Shown piece by piece: positions 38,835-49,330 of a stretch of DNA of 64,000 nucleotides. Each line of letters opens with the position of its first letter. Position 1 is the first letter of the stretch. The stretch spans positions 4,402,001 to 4,466,000 of the forward strand of contig CM082598.2 of NCBI GenBank assembly GCA_040954595.2, read 5' to 3'. The stretch comes from Balanoglossus misakiensis. Taxonomy: Eukaryota > Hemichordata. The translations under genes were made by a program, and so were the position numbers. The notes beneath the pieces are model-generated. The model ran no database searches. It saw nothing but the letters and a program-made list of their open reading frames with translations, and was not told the origin of the DNA.

Positions 38835-41800
38835 CTACTTGCTAATGTTGGGTTTTCTAAATTTCGATGGTCGAGCACGTCCTTTTGGCCCTGATAATCT
38901 TCGTTTTACCGCAAGTGAAGGTCCTTTTATTTGCTGAAACAGAAAAGGAAACGTTTTCAGATGCAAATTTAATGGAAGTGGTCAGCTGTACAAATTTAAC
39001 CCCTGTTACCATGGAAAATTGAAATATAGCCAATCACAGTCAGTCATAGACTAAGACAAACCCTTATGACCATATATGGGAAAATGTAAATTAGACTTAG
39101 AGGTGACCTTTAGAGGGCAACTATCTGTAACTTCTGGCAATTTTTTGAGTATTTTTGGTTTGTGTATAAACTACATTTTCTTGTTCTTCTCCCTAAATTA
39201 AAGTGAAGGGGTCGTCGCACCGCATTTGTTTATAAACATTACAATTCATCCACAACAAATTAGACCATTCTTAGAATGAACGAAGCAGCCAACTGTAGTG
39301 TAGACTGGGCATGGCAGCAACTGAAGATCCTAGTAGGTCGTGGCGACTGCAGTAGGGTTTGCGCTGGTATGGGAGGGCATATTCTCATCAAGGGGGACAC
39401 TCACGCGGCGCGACGACCCCTTCCCTTTAATCCCTGTGACTAAATGACATAATTTTTACAAAGCAGAAACTCACATCATCGAAGGAGACCGGTTTTTCTT
39501 CGACAGATTTCACCGTCGTCCGTGTAGTTGTTGTTGTTGTTGTTGTTGTTGGTTTTCTCGGCAGAGTTGGTTTCGGTGCAACGGGAGGTCTCCTCCTCTC
39601 GGGCGAGTTCTGTTTCCGCATCGGTTTAGGTTTCTTGGCAGGGGGCGAGAACTGATCTGCCTTGTCCCTCTCGTTGTCACTGGACGACCAATCACTGTCG
39701 CTGTCACTGGGAGCCGAGACTGCCAAATAAAATCAAGTGCCATTGGACGATTGTTCAAAATATAAACGTATCCTTAACTTTGAACTTTAAAGTAAGAATT
39801 GGTTCTAACAGTGTAACAAACACTGGAGCTGTTTGGTAAAGTACAGGAATATATAAATGAGTGAAAATCAGAAAAGACAATTTAATGAAATAATCATGAA
39901 ACAAAAATACCCAATATTTTATCACATGACAACAAATTTGCCCCTATACCCCTTTCACCCCCGGATCCCTCTATAGAGGTCCAACTCTACTGTAGAAATC
40001 AATGGGTTTGGACCAAACCATTGTGGTGAAAGGGTAGCATCTCACCCATCAAGGGAGTTCCCGTGAATGCTGTGGGGTCTTCACCAATCTTCGCGCTTGA
40101 TGTCCGCGACGCTGTTATTTCCGGCAGTTGAAATGCAGCTTCCTCGCTCCCCCTGGCCTGTCCCCCTCCCCCTTTTCCCCTCTCTAATAATCCCAGGGAC
40201 TTCAGAGCGCTCCCGGTGCTGTAGAACTCATACTGGAAGCTCGGCTCCTTGTTCTTCTTCAACACCCCTCCCGTCGTCGTCGGCGACCGGTTGATTTTCT
40301 GTTCCGGCGGCTTCTCAGTGTCTGCGGCAAAACTGACGGTCTTCTTCGGAGAGGCGTGAAGTTGCTCTTTCAGCTGATGGACCTGGAATGCGAGATAGAA
40401 CATTTCCGTTTTTTTCCCCCGTAACTCAGTGTAACTTAGAACGGGCAAAAACAAGATTGCTGTGTTCAGCTTTAAAACTGTAGTATGGAGTCACCATACA
40501 AAAATTTTAATGAGAGAGCAAAGTTCAAAATCTCTGTGTGAACTCTTTGGAAAAAATTAAAGTAGCTATTTAATATGAAAACAAGATGATGAACACCCTT
40601 TTTTTCGTCTTTACTTTCAAAAAACACTCACCACACACTTTAATGTATTTTGAAATATCAAACCTCATATTCCAATTGCTGTGATTTTCTCTCTGCGTCT
40701 TTGGCTCGCTGTTCAGAAATTTTTAACAGTTCATGGTGTATGGTGCTGGAGACCATATCAGATCTGTAAAGAGTGAGAAAAAAACAGAAGTATTTCCAAT
40801 TTATTCTTTTTTGTCAGCCTGTTATAGTTTGACCTATGTATGTTTACATATTGAGAAGACTATATCTCAAGAAAATTATCCACATTATACATAAATGAAC
40901 AGGACTGATACAGTGATGATTTCAGAGATTCTCAAACTGAATCAAATTAAATCTACTTGTTAGAGGCCAAGTCGGTGATAGGAAACCCACAACTTCTAAC
41001 ATCTAACACGTATAAAGGTAAATCTTACTTCTCCTTGTTGGCATCAGCAAGTTTATCAAGCAAATGGTTGACCTCCTGTTGTGATCTTAGCAATTCTGTC
41101 TGTACACCTTGAGATAAAACAAAACAAAACAAAACAACGGTAAAAAATTAATCCCTGATATGTAAACATTTTAAAAATAATATTTTCAGAGCGATAGATG
41201 ATAGCAAAATGCTGCCGTTCACTGCATTATCTGGCATGGGAAATTTACCAGTAATTTTTCAATATATTTGAAAATATTATACTTTTGAAAATACGTTTTT
41301 AGCAAAGTAAAGCCATACATGAAATTCAGTTCTGACAGCAGTGCGTAACTTCTTAAATGATAAAAAAATATATCAAGAAAAACAGCGGTCTCTTTTCACG
41401 TTTCTAGTTTATACTACTGAATATATAAAATATATGAGGGTGGAATGTAAAATTACAAGTTTTTAGAATCTTACTTTCAAGTTTTTTCTGGGCCTCAGCT
41501 GCTCTGGACGATGATAATTTGGCTTCAAGTAAGTAATCTACTCCACTGTAAGACAACAGAGACCTTGAAAGAACCCGACACGCACACACAGCACAGAAAC
41601 ACAAAGGTGGTTTCTGTAATAGGTAACAGGCAACTCAGAGACCTCGAGATAGAACTTAAAGTGACAAAGTCTCTCGCTCACTGCCCTTTTGTTTGATACA
41701 ATACACTGTTTATGTAATTCTACATGTGGATATATAGTGAATCAACGTTCGACCACACACAACTTCGATCCTATTTGTAAGATATGAGAGTAAAAACTTG

Positions 41801-44770
41801 CGCAAAACGAATAAATGGTAAACACCGATTATTCATTTTGGCGAGTTTTTCACTCTCGTGTCTACAAGTGGGATGGAAGTTGTGTGTGGTTGAACGTTGA
41901 TTCACTATATATCCACATTTAGAATAACATAAACGGTGTCTTGTGTCAAACATAATTAATGGAAAAGGGGCAGCGAGAGAGAGACTTTGTCCTTTTAACA
42001 CTGGCTACTCCCTTCCCTTCTGTCACAGTTCAAATTCCCTCTCAAACCACCCAACTCAAAGCCAAACATCCAACCAGTAAATGGTACACGCATAGGTGAT
42101 AGTTTGACGGACGGAACTTGACACCAGAAGTAACTGAATATGGCATGTTGTTTTATAATCCTTGAACCTTGAACCACTTAGTGGGTGTCCAAAGGCAAGT
42201 TTACCTTTTGAAATAATTAGTATTCTCTATCTGTTCTTCCATCTTGAAAACCTGGTGTGATAATATATTTGTAAAGTGTCAGTACCCACGAAAATGTGAT
42301 CAAAGATGCTGAAATAAAAATACACAACTAATATATATATTATAAATATTATTAAAGGGACAAAGTCTCTCTCTCGCTGCCCTTTTTTCCATTAATTATA
42401 TTTGATACAAGACACCGTTTGTTATTCTACATGTGGATATATAGTGAATGAACGTTCAACCACACACAACTTCCATCCCTCTTATAGACAGGAGAGTGAA
42501 AAAACTCGCCAAAATGAATAATCGTTCTGTACCATTTATTCATTTTGGGTGAGTTTTTACTCTCATATCATACAAGTGGGATGGAAGTTTTGTGTGGTTG
42601 ATCATTGATTCACTATATATCCACATATACATGGAAAAGGGTCAGCTGGAAAGAGACTTTGTCCTTTTAAGGTAGCATTTATGTTACATTACTGAAAATT
42701 CAGGGGGGGGGGGATATTCTTTTCAGTGCCTTGAAATTCACACACAGCTTTTACAATGGATATGCACAAAATATAGACTCAGTAATTTGAGGTTTGTTAA
42801 GTTCCATTTATGGTTGTTTTCTTCTTACCATTTGTCGAGCGCCTTGAAGACTCTGCTCGAGTTCTTCAACTCTCAGTTTGTATTCCGATGACATCCTCCT
42901 TGCATTGTTCAACTCAGCCTATCAGCAGAGAGAACAGAAAGACCATGAACATGTGACTACAGTCAATCCCCTGTTAGTGGTCACCTCTATATCCCTAATA
43001 ATAGTACTGGGTGTCATACCTGTTTAGATTGTCAAGTCCCTTAAAATACATATTTGCCACTTTTTCTTCTAAAACATATTTTGACTGTCTTGACATGGCT
43101 CTCATATGTACTTAGACACACTTGGCAGTCTGAGCCCCCTGTAAAATGTACCAAATCGCACTGGTTTGCACTGTATTGGTCTGAGGGTCTTGTATAGGCC
43201 CGACTGATTAACACGTACTTGGCAGTCTTACAGGCCTGGGTGCCAGGATTCTAGGCACCCTGGAAATCACACCAGTTTCAACTGACTTGGTAGCATTAGG
43301 GTTAAAATACGCAATTACCTTGACATCAATAAGTTCATTCTGAGTTGTACAAGTGGCTGTCTGCTCTAACAGCAACTGTTGCCTTAGGTCTCTCGCCTCG
43401 TGCTCAACGATGGAAACCAGTTTCTCCAGAGCCATCCGTTGTCCCCGCTCCCGTTTCAAATCCAGCGTGAGCCTGACCGACTCCGGGGAGGAGAACTGTC
43501 CGCACCTGCAACACTCCGAGAATACGTGGTGGGTCTGGGTTTCCGAGTCTGTGTGACGGATGGGGTCTTCGGGAAAGCTGGTTGCCATAGTTACTGTTTC
43601 TGGCGAGTCGGTTTGTGTGTCCGCCTCTGTGTGTGTGAGTCCGCAGGTAATTCTCATACCTGGTTCCGTCTGTACTTCCACATCACGTCGTTGTATATTT
43701 GCCAACACATGATGGCGATCCACTAAGTGCGTTCTGTCATCCAAACCACGTTCAGTCCCATGCCGGTTTCCCCGTCCAACATGATCCGTACCTTTCTCCG
43801 GCTGATCGCACGTTTCCGAGGATGACAACATTCCGGAACCAGGTGTAGTCTTTCCCAGTTCGCACATTCCCCCATTCTGAAATTCACCAGATTCCCACAT
43901 GTCCTCCTCCGTCCCATAATGCTCCCCTTCACGAAATCCTGATACTGTTCCTACGGTAACATCACCGACAGCAGTAGTGTCACCCGACTCTGCATCCTGA
44001 TTGGTAGAACTCTGACCTTTGCCACCCACCCCTGCATCCTGATTGGCTGAACTCTGACCTTTGGCACCCGACTCTGCATCCTGCTTGGCTGAACTCTGAC
44101 CTTTGGCAGCCGACTCTGCATCCTGATTGGCTGAACTCTGACCTTTGCCACCCACCCCTGCATCCTGATTGGCTGAACTCTGATCTTTGTTACCTGACTC
44201 TGCATCCTGATTGGCTGACATCTGACCTTTGACACGCATCTGATGATACTCATTTGCCTTCTTTTCTTCATATTCCATTTCTGCGATCTCACACATTCTT
44301 CGCCACCGCATCCTCTCTGCTTCCTCTCTCTCGAACATTGCCACCGATTTTCGACAATGCACGGTCGTTCCCACATTAGTTGAGGAGTCAGCTGACTTGT
44401 AAATGGAAACATCACTTTCCTTGGTAAATTCCGCTCCTCCGGTATTTTCCGCTGTCTTCATCGGTTCTGAGACCGTGACGGTCAGATTTCCAAACCGTTC
44501 AGATAAATCTACCTCAACACTTTGCGCGGTGTTATCGCCCACCAGCTGATGCATTCCGAGTCCTTTCCCGCCTCGACTGCCAGCGACTTCTGGGCTAACC
44601 TCCTCCCGGTCCCTGCTGTGTCTCTCCATAGCCTTGACCTTGACCTCTCCACCAACCGCAGACCTCGACTCAACATGCCGTGTCTCGGCGTACTCGCACA
44701 TCTTCCGTTGCCATAGTTTCTCAGCTTCTTGCCGCTCAAACAAACGCTGTCTGCTCTCCAATGACATCAT
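38835..44770 (-). CDS. Coiled-coil protein of unknown family, 9 exons, 839 aa
   Basis: Exons: 44770-43319, 42918-42829, 42251-42205, 41545-41475, 41107-41029, 40763-40664, 40382-40046, 39719-39475 and 38933-38835. They total 2520 bases, exactly in frame, with GT-AG junctions. The first 484 residues come from one large exon. They contain two copies of an FER.EAE....R.MCE.AE motif (~11-30 and ~146-165) and six 14-residue GQSSANQDAESGAK-like repeats (182-264). Residues ~455-615 are predicted coiled coil (QQLLLEQT.., SEYKLRVEELEQSLQG, AAEAQKKLES, SEQRAKDAERKSQQLEYE). The tail is basic and Pro-rich with a poly-Thr run (seven ACA/ACT codons) and ends KGRARPSKFRKPN. The layout suggests a cytoskeletal, centrosomal or spindle-type scaffold, but I do not recognise the family. 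Start: the first of two tandem ATGs. Confidence 0.8.
39202..39426. mobile_element. TTAA MITE family M2, copy in the last intron of the coiled-coil gene
   Basis: The ends AGTGAAGGGGTCGTCGCACC and GGCGCGACGACCCCTTCCCT are flanked by TTAA (39198-39201, 39427-39430). The interior matches the palindrome copies, including GATCCTAGTAGGTCGTGGCG, so the family is dispersed and not specific to the arms. Confidence 0.75.
41660..41994. mobile_element. TTAA MITE family M1 (intron of coiled-coil gene)
   Basis: Hairpin element flanked by TTAA at 41656-41659 and 41995-41998, with the same internal GTGTGTGGTTGAACGTTGAT and ATATATCCACAT motifs as 36569-36913. Confidence 0.75.
42356..42666. mobile_element. TTAA MITE family M1 (next intron of coiled-coil gene)
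   Basis: Flanked by TTAA at 42352-42355 and 42667-42670. It is slightly shorter on the right side. Two copies of the same family therefore sit in adjacent introns of one gene, in parallel orientation as far as a near-palindrome can show. Confidence 0.75.
43979..44227 (-). repeat. 42-bp coding minisatellite in the coiled-coil gene
   Basis: Six tandem 42-bp units encode GQSSANQDAESGAK-like 14-mers, with GVGG and ESAA variants. The length is a multiple of three so copy changes keep the frame. Likely length-polymorphic. Confidence 0.85.
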
Positions 44771-45343
44771 CTCTGGTCATAGCCGTAACAAGGCGACCAC
44801 TTCACAACACAACATGCTATTACCATTTATATCAATCAGGGTTCCTTTTGTTGAAATTTGCAGTCAGTTGAGCATCCAAAATTTCATATCTCTGCAACTT
44901 TATAAATGTACTTGTAATGCTGCTCCAATAAGTATGTCATCTGTAATTTGAAGAAAAACAATATTTATGATAGTTTATACATTTAGTAATTGTTGAAGGA
45001 TATGTAGTCATGGATATTGGCCAAAAAATAATCACCAAATTTTCTCTCTTTTATGTATAATTGATTGTACTGATTCAGAAGCCCTGCCACTTCGCATAAC
45101 TCTATGTACTCCTCAACACACACGGCCAAGGGACTGTCTGCCCCCCCCCCCCCTCCAGAGTTGTGGAGGTACCTTGGGGGCGAGACTAGACCTTATCATG
45201 GAAGACGTAGACGTGAAAGATGTTCCCGACTATATCTCTATGTATCTGGCACATCCATGCCTGCCCCAAAGCATGTGCAAAGGCCGAGTTCTCGTGACCT
45301 GACCAAGGGTCGCGATCCAATCCCCTCCGCCCTGAAATGAACC

Positions 45344-45358
45344 TGACGTCCCCGCCCC
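45344..45358. promoter_or_regulatory. CRE-like half site and GC box, possible promoter of the coiled-coil gene
   Basis: TGACGTC overlaps CCCCGCCCC in a locally GC-rich stretch about 580 bases upstream of the - strand start at 44770. The 5' UTR and start site cannot be fixed from sequence alone. Confidence 0.25.
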
Positions 45359-45551
45359 CTTGGTGAACACTCGGCTACAATTATTGCAACTGCCTGTATT
45401 GGTTCACTTACTAGTGCTACCCGTCAGTGGCAAATTTGTCTGATGAAAACATGACAGGAGTTTCGAGCTACGATTCGATTCTGACGCCGTAAATTCTGCA
45501 ACGTTACCTGCTAGTACATTTCACTTCCGCATTCAGTGTCGAGATTGTAGC

Positions 45552-45608
45552 TGACCTAGCTAGGGGGACTGGCAGCACCAATACGGTCAGACCCCCTAGC
45601 TAGGTTAG
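45552..45608. repeat. Short inverted repeat
   Basis: GACCTAGCTAGGGGG and CCCCCTAGCTAGGTT face each other across about 25 bases. The remainder of 45360-46430 shows no gene or known element. Confidence 0.5.
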
Positions 45609-46549
45609 AATTCTCCAAGTGGATGGTTTAAATGATATAGGGCGCCATCACCGAGCAACTAACCTTCTATTTCTATGATTTTTTGAATGAAAATGGAAAA
45701 ACAAAAACAGGCATTTTGTTAACTCTCTTCAGTCACTCATCGTCAGCTTTGAACAATATTTTTTAATTCAGGAGTTCATTCACATATCCTGTAATTTATA
45801 CCTAACAATATTAGACTAACATTGATATGTCTCGTAGGAACGAAAGAATTTTCCAAAGGCAAAGTTTTTGTACAAACTTTGTTTTCTTGCATTGTTATTT
45901 ATTGCGTTGGTGGTAACTGAGTTTTAATAAATGTTATATTGACAACCTATGATCCAGACAACAAACTGCTATTTACCGTATAACGTTGCCACGCAGTTGT
46001 TGATGAGGTACGGGTCAGTTTAACTAGGGTCAGTTAAACCAGTCTTATCTCAGTTTAGCTTCATTTTGAATGTTTGCTTTGCCTGTTAGCTGGACTTTAT
46101 GGGCCTTGGTCAACACCACACAGGCGTAAAGCGATTACACCAATTTGAACACACTCACTCCAGCCAATTAATTCAGTTAGAGTTTTCGCTTGTTACCTAC
46201 TTTCAAATGAATTGCTGGAACTGATGATTTCATGGAAATCTGTACATTTTTCGTTCTTAACTTTTTCATGAATTGGTTCCTCTTATGTAAAATATTAACT
46301 GGTCGGCCTTGCTAAACTGCACACAACTTGCGACATATAGTTAGATATATTGCTCTGAAATGTAAAGATTCTTGCAGTTACTTGTATTCAAAAAAGGTAA
46401 ATCCTAGTTTTCAGAATGTTTTGTTGAAATAAAATGGTATCAACCAAATGCAGCTGCCTGAACGACTTACCATATATGGAATCAAGGGGTTATTTTTAAA
46501 CACCAAAATGAACCAGTCCTGGCCAGTTTGAGGAGCAGCTCACAGCAAA

Positions 46550-46709
46550 GAGTATCGGCAAAATGAATAATCGGTCTCTACCATCTATTCATTTTGCACG
46601 AGTTTTTACTCTCATATCATACAAGTGGGATGGAAATTGTATGTGGTTTAATAACATAAACGGTGTCTTGTATCAAACATAATTAATGGAAAAAGGGCTG
46701 CGAGATTCA
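46550..46709. mobile_element. Fragment of TTAA MITE family M1
   Basis: Shares CAAAATGAATAATCGGTCTC, CATACAAGTGGGATGG and AACATAATTAATGG with full M1 elements but lacks both true ends. The same truncated form, ending GGGCTGCGAGATTCAACAG, occurs at 58346-58655, so it belongs to the duplicated 5' flank of the DED genes. Confidence 0.6.
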
Positions 46710-47209
46710 ACAGTTACTTGTATTCAAAAAAGGTAAATCCTTGTTTCATAATATTTTGTTGAAATAAAATGTAAAATGGTATCAACCAAATGCAGCTGCC
46801 TGAACGACTTACCATATATGGAATCAAGGGGGCCTTGGAACCGTCATAGTTATATTTAAACACCAAAATGAACCAGTCCTGGGCCAGTTTGAGGAGCAGC
46901 TCACAGCAAAGAGTATCGGTGCTGTTGTTTTGAAGGTTCCAGAAAAAGTTTTCCCTCTAACACCGCTGAAAGACGAATACTCTCCAGGTCAGTGATTTAA
47001 TTACCTTCAAAAGACAAATCAGACCACTTATTTTCAGAAGTATTTGAGAGCTACAGCGACACAGGTTGCAATGTATGCTTTGTTAGGACAGTCATTCTCG
47101 ATAGTCGCCATTACTGTGCATAATATTACCATTGCCTGTGTGTCACATTTTAATTGGTCAAGATGAACGACATCACTGACGACAAATACTCAGTAATGGT
47201 TTGTTTTAA

Positions 47210-47942
47210 GGTGGCATTGCATGAAACCGTCGAGACTTTTTCAGAGGCCTATTTCTCATCAAAGACAACGTTAAAACCCCCATAAACCAGATATACTCTG
47301 GAAGTTGAGTTTTTGAACTTTTGTTTGAGTTGCAAATATTATTGATCCCCGGAAATGGTGGCGATTTTGGGTGAAAAAACCCATTTTTTGATATTATATA
47401 ATTAAATTTAAATTAGGTAAAAAAGTTGACCATGCAACATGCATCTTAATATGTCATTCGAAACTAGAGTACACGTGCAAAAAAACAGTAATTTTGTTTT
47501 GCGTTATCTGCTTCCATTGAGGAGTAACAGCGTTTGAAAGTCAGATTTTTAGTAAAATTTGATCAAATTCACGGTGAGTTGTATTGAATCAGAGTTTATT
47601 CCCGCCAGGGACATTTTATCGACTAACAAAAATACCGTTTTGTTGGATGGGTCATACACAATCCCCAGTTAAATTTGAGCAAATTCGGCCAACGCGGGGC
47701 GAAGCTATTTTCGTCTGAAGTTGTCAAGAGCAGCGAAAATTAAAACTGAGAAAAACAGCCATTTGCATTGTTGACACCTATTTGCTAAGCAGTGAACTCA
47801 TTCAGAAAAGTGCTATTTTGGGGTGATTATGCACCATTTCCGCCAAGACGTATTAGTCAGGATGTGGGTCAGTATTAGGCCTACCGATTTATGTAAAAAA
47901 GTAAAATTTGGCAAAAATCACAAGTTTTCATGCAATGCCACC
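47210..47942. mobile_element. 733-bp TTAA transposon, empty site preserved in the duplicate
   Basis: The ends GGTGGCATTGCATGAAA and TTTCATGCAATGCCACC are perfect inverted repeats. TTAA flanks both sides (47206-47209, 47943-47946). The paralogous block reads TTTGTTTTAATACATGCCTG at about 59150-59169, with a single TTAA and no insert. No transposase frame is inside, so it is a MITE of piggyBac-like type. Confidence 0.9.
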
Positions 47943-48113
47943 TTAATACATGCCTGTAAATCTGAATAGAAATATTAGCATACAGTTCAGTGAATACAAC
48001 ACTTTGCGTAACACAAGTTTCGGGACCCCCTTTTTTTTCGCGTGCGTCATTTTCGTAAATTTTGACGGTTTTCTTGAGTTCGTTGGTGATATAATGGAAA
48101 TAACCGACTCCGC

Positions 48114-48241
48114 CCTGACCATTAACGTTTGTTTATGGGCTCGGGCTCGAGGAAAGCCAAAATTCATGGGCTCGGAAGCCTTGCCCATGAATTTTTGGCT
48201 GTCCCCTCGCCCTTGCCCATAAACAAACGTTAATGGTCAGG
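48114..48241. repeat. 128-bp near-perfect hairpin, copy 1
   Basis: CTGACCATTAACGTTTGTTT..GGGCTCG and the inverse half ..AAACAAACGTTAATGGTCAG form an almost complete stem with a short loop around GGAAGCCTTG. It is copied at 59328-59456 as part of the flank duplication. It could be a MITE or produce a hairpin RNA. Confidence 0.75.
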
Positions 48242-49330
48242 GCATCGTCCATTATTTCTATAATACATACATACATACAGTGATTTGATGGGTGTACTAA
48301 AAATAACTTATAATACAGGAAAATATATAAAAGATTGAGATATGACAATGAAGGGACGGGGAAATTAAGCGAAAACAGATGTCTTTTTTGTAGTGCGTGT
48401 ACGTCGGAAAATCCTGCTCGAAGTTTCCACATCTGCATTATTGAACAAGCTTTTGAAGATTTGAGAGCTGGGTTCGAGTTAGTTTTATGAGTTGATAGCC
48501 TCGCAATGTTCATGAGTAGAATCCGACTATCGATCAAGCGTCAGCATGTCAGTATGTCAGTATGTCCACAGGGGGAAAAGATCCAGGAACTGTCCTGGAG
48601 AGTGAAACTACATGTAGACGTTACAGAGCGCTTACTGCCAACACCCGGTAGACAAAAAACACATTGTTTAAAGACCATTGCTATTGCCTGATAAATGACC
48701 TACATTGCCTATACTCACGATAACCTGCACGTATCGAAACTCTGGTGTCTCTCATAATGGTGACTCACCTTTTTGCGTGGCTACCCACAGTAACTGAGGC
48801 TAACTTTGTATGCGTGACTGTATACCTTTAATCAATCGGATTAAAATTTTAATCAGATTGACCTCTGATCAACCTACAATTCACCAAAACAGATACTGGG
48901 GAACAATATAACATCACAAATATTTCATCATATTGTATCGAACTTCAAAAACTTGTCTTATCAAAACATGGCAACCAGTCAGATGTGGAGAATTTACGAT
49001 AACAGCCAGTCAGGGCAAGACCTTTGTCCCACCTCAGGCAGTGACTTTTATTGTGTACATACAGGTGGATGGTTGGGGTGGTGTGATATCTGAGAAGGTC
49101 ATGTGAGGACACAGGATAGCCTGGTGAATTCTAGCCCTGCGTACAGGTCTGTGTGTTCGCGGCGTTACACGGCCTCCACCACAGCCCTGCAAAGGTCCAT
49201 AGACAAAAACTTGTTCATCTGTTCATCCAGACTGCAGCTTTTCGGCCGGAATTCAGACATTCAAAAAATTACCCCAGAATAAACTAGAACTTTAGCTGAG
49301 TCTGTTTCCTTTTCTTTTCTTTTTTCACAG

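Larger units (their letters stand above)
46720..49030 (+). repeat. Upstream duplication block 1 (5' flank of DED gene A)
   Basis: Nearly identical to 58670-60220, with offsets of 11951 bases before and 11214 bases after the MITE inserted at 47210-47942. It precedes DED gene A as its partner precedes DED gene D, so the two genes were copied together with their promoters. No coding exon is evident; the 60-130-codon frames on both strands are shadows of the hairpin at 48114-48241. Confidence 0.8.

Noticed and set aside
47943-48537. Overlapping frames of 80-134 codons on both strands, repeated at 59157-59436
   Set aside because: They result from the 128-bp hairpin, which reads similarly on both strands; copies carry changes that do not favour codon positions.
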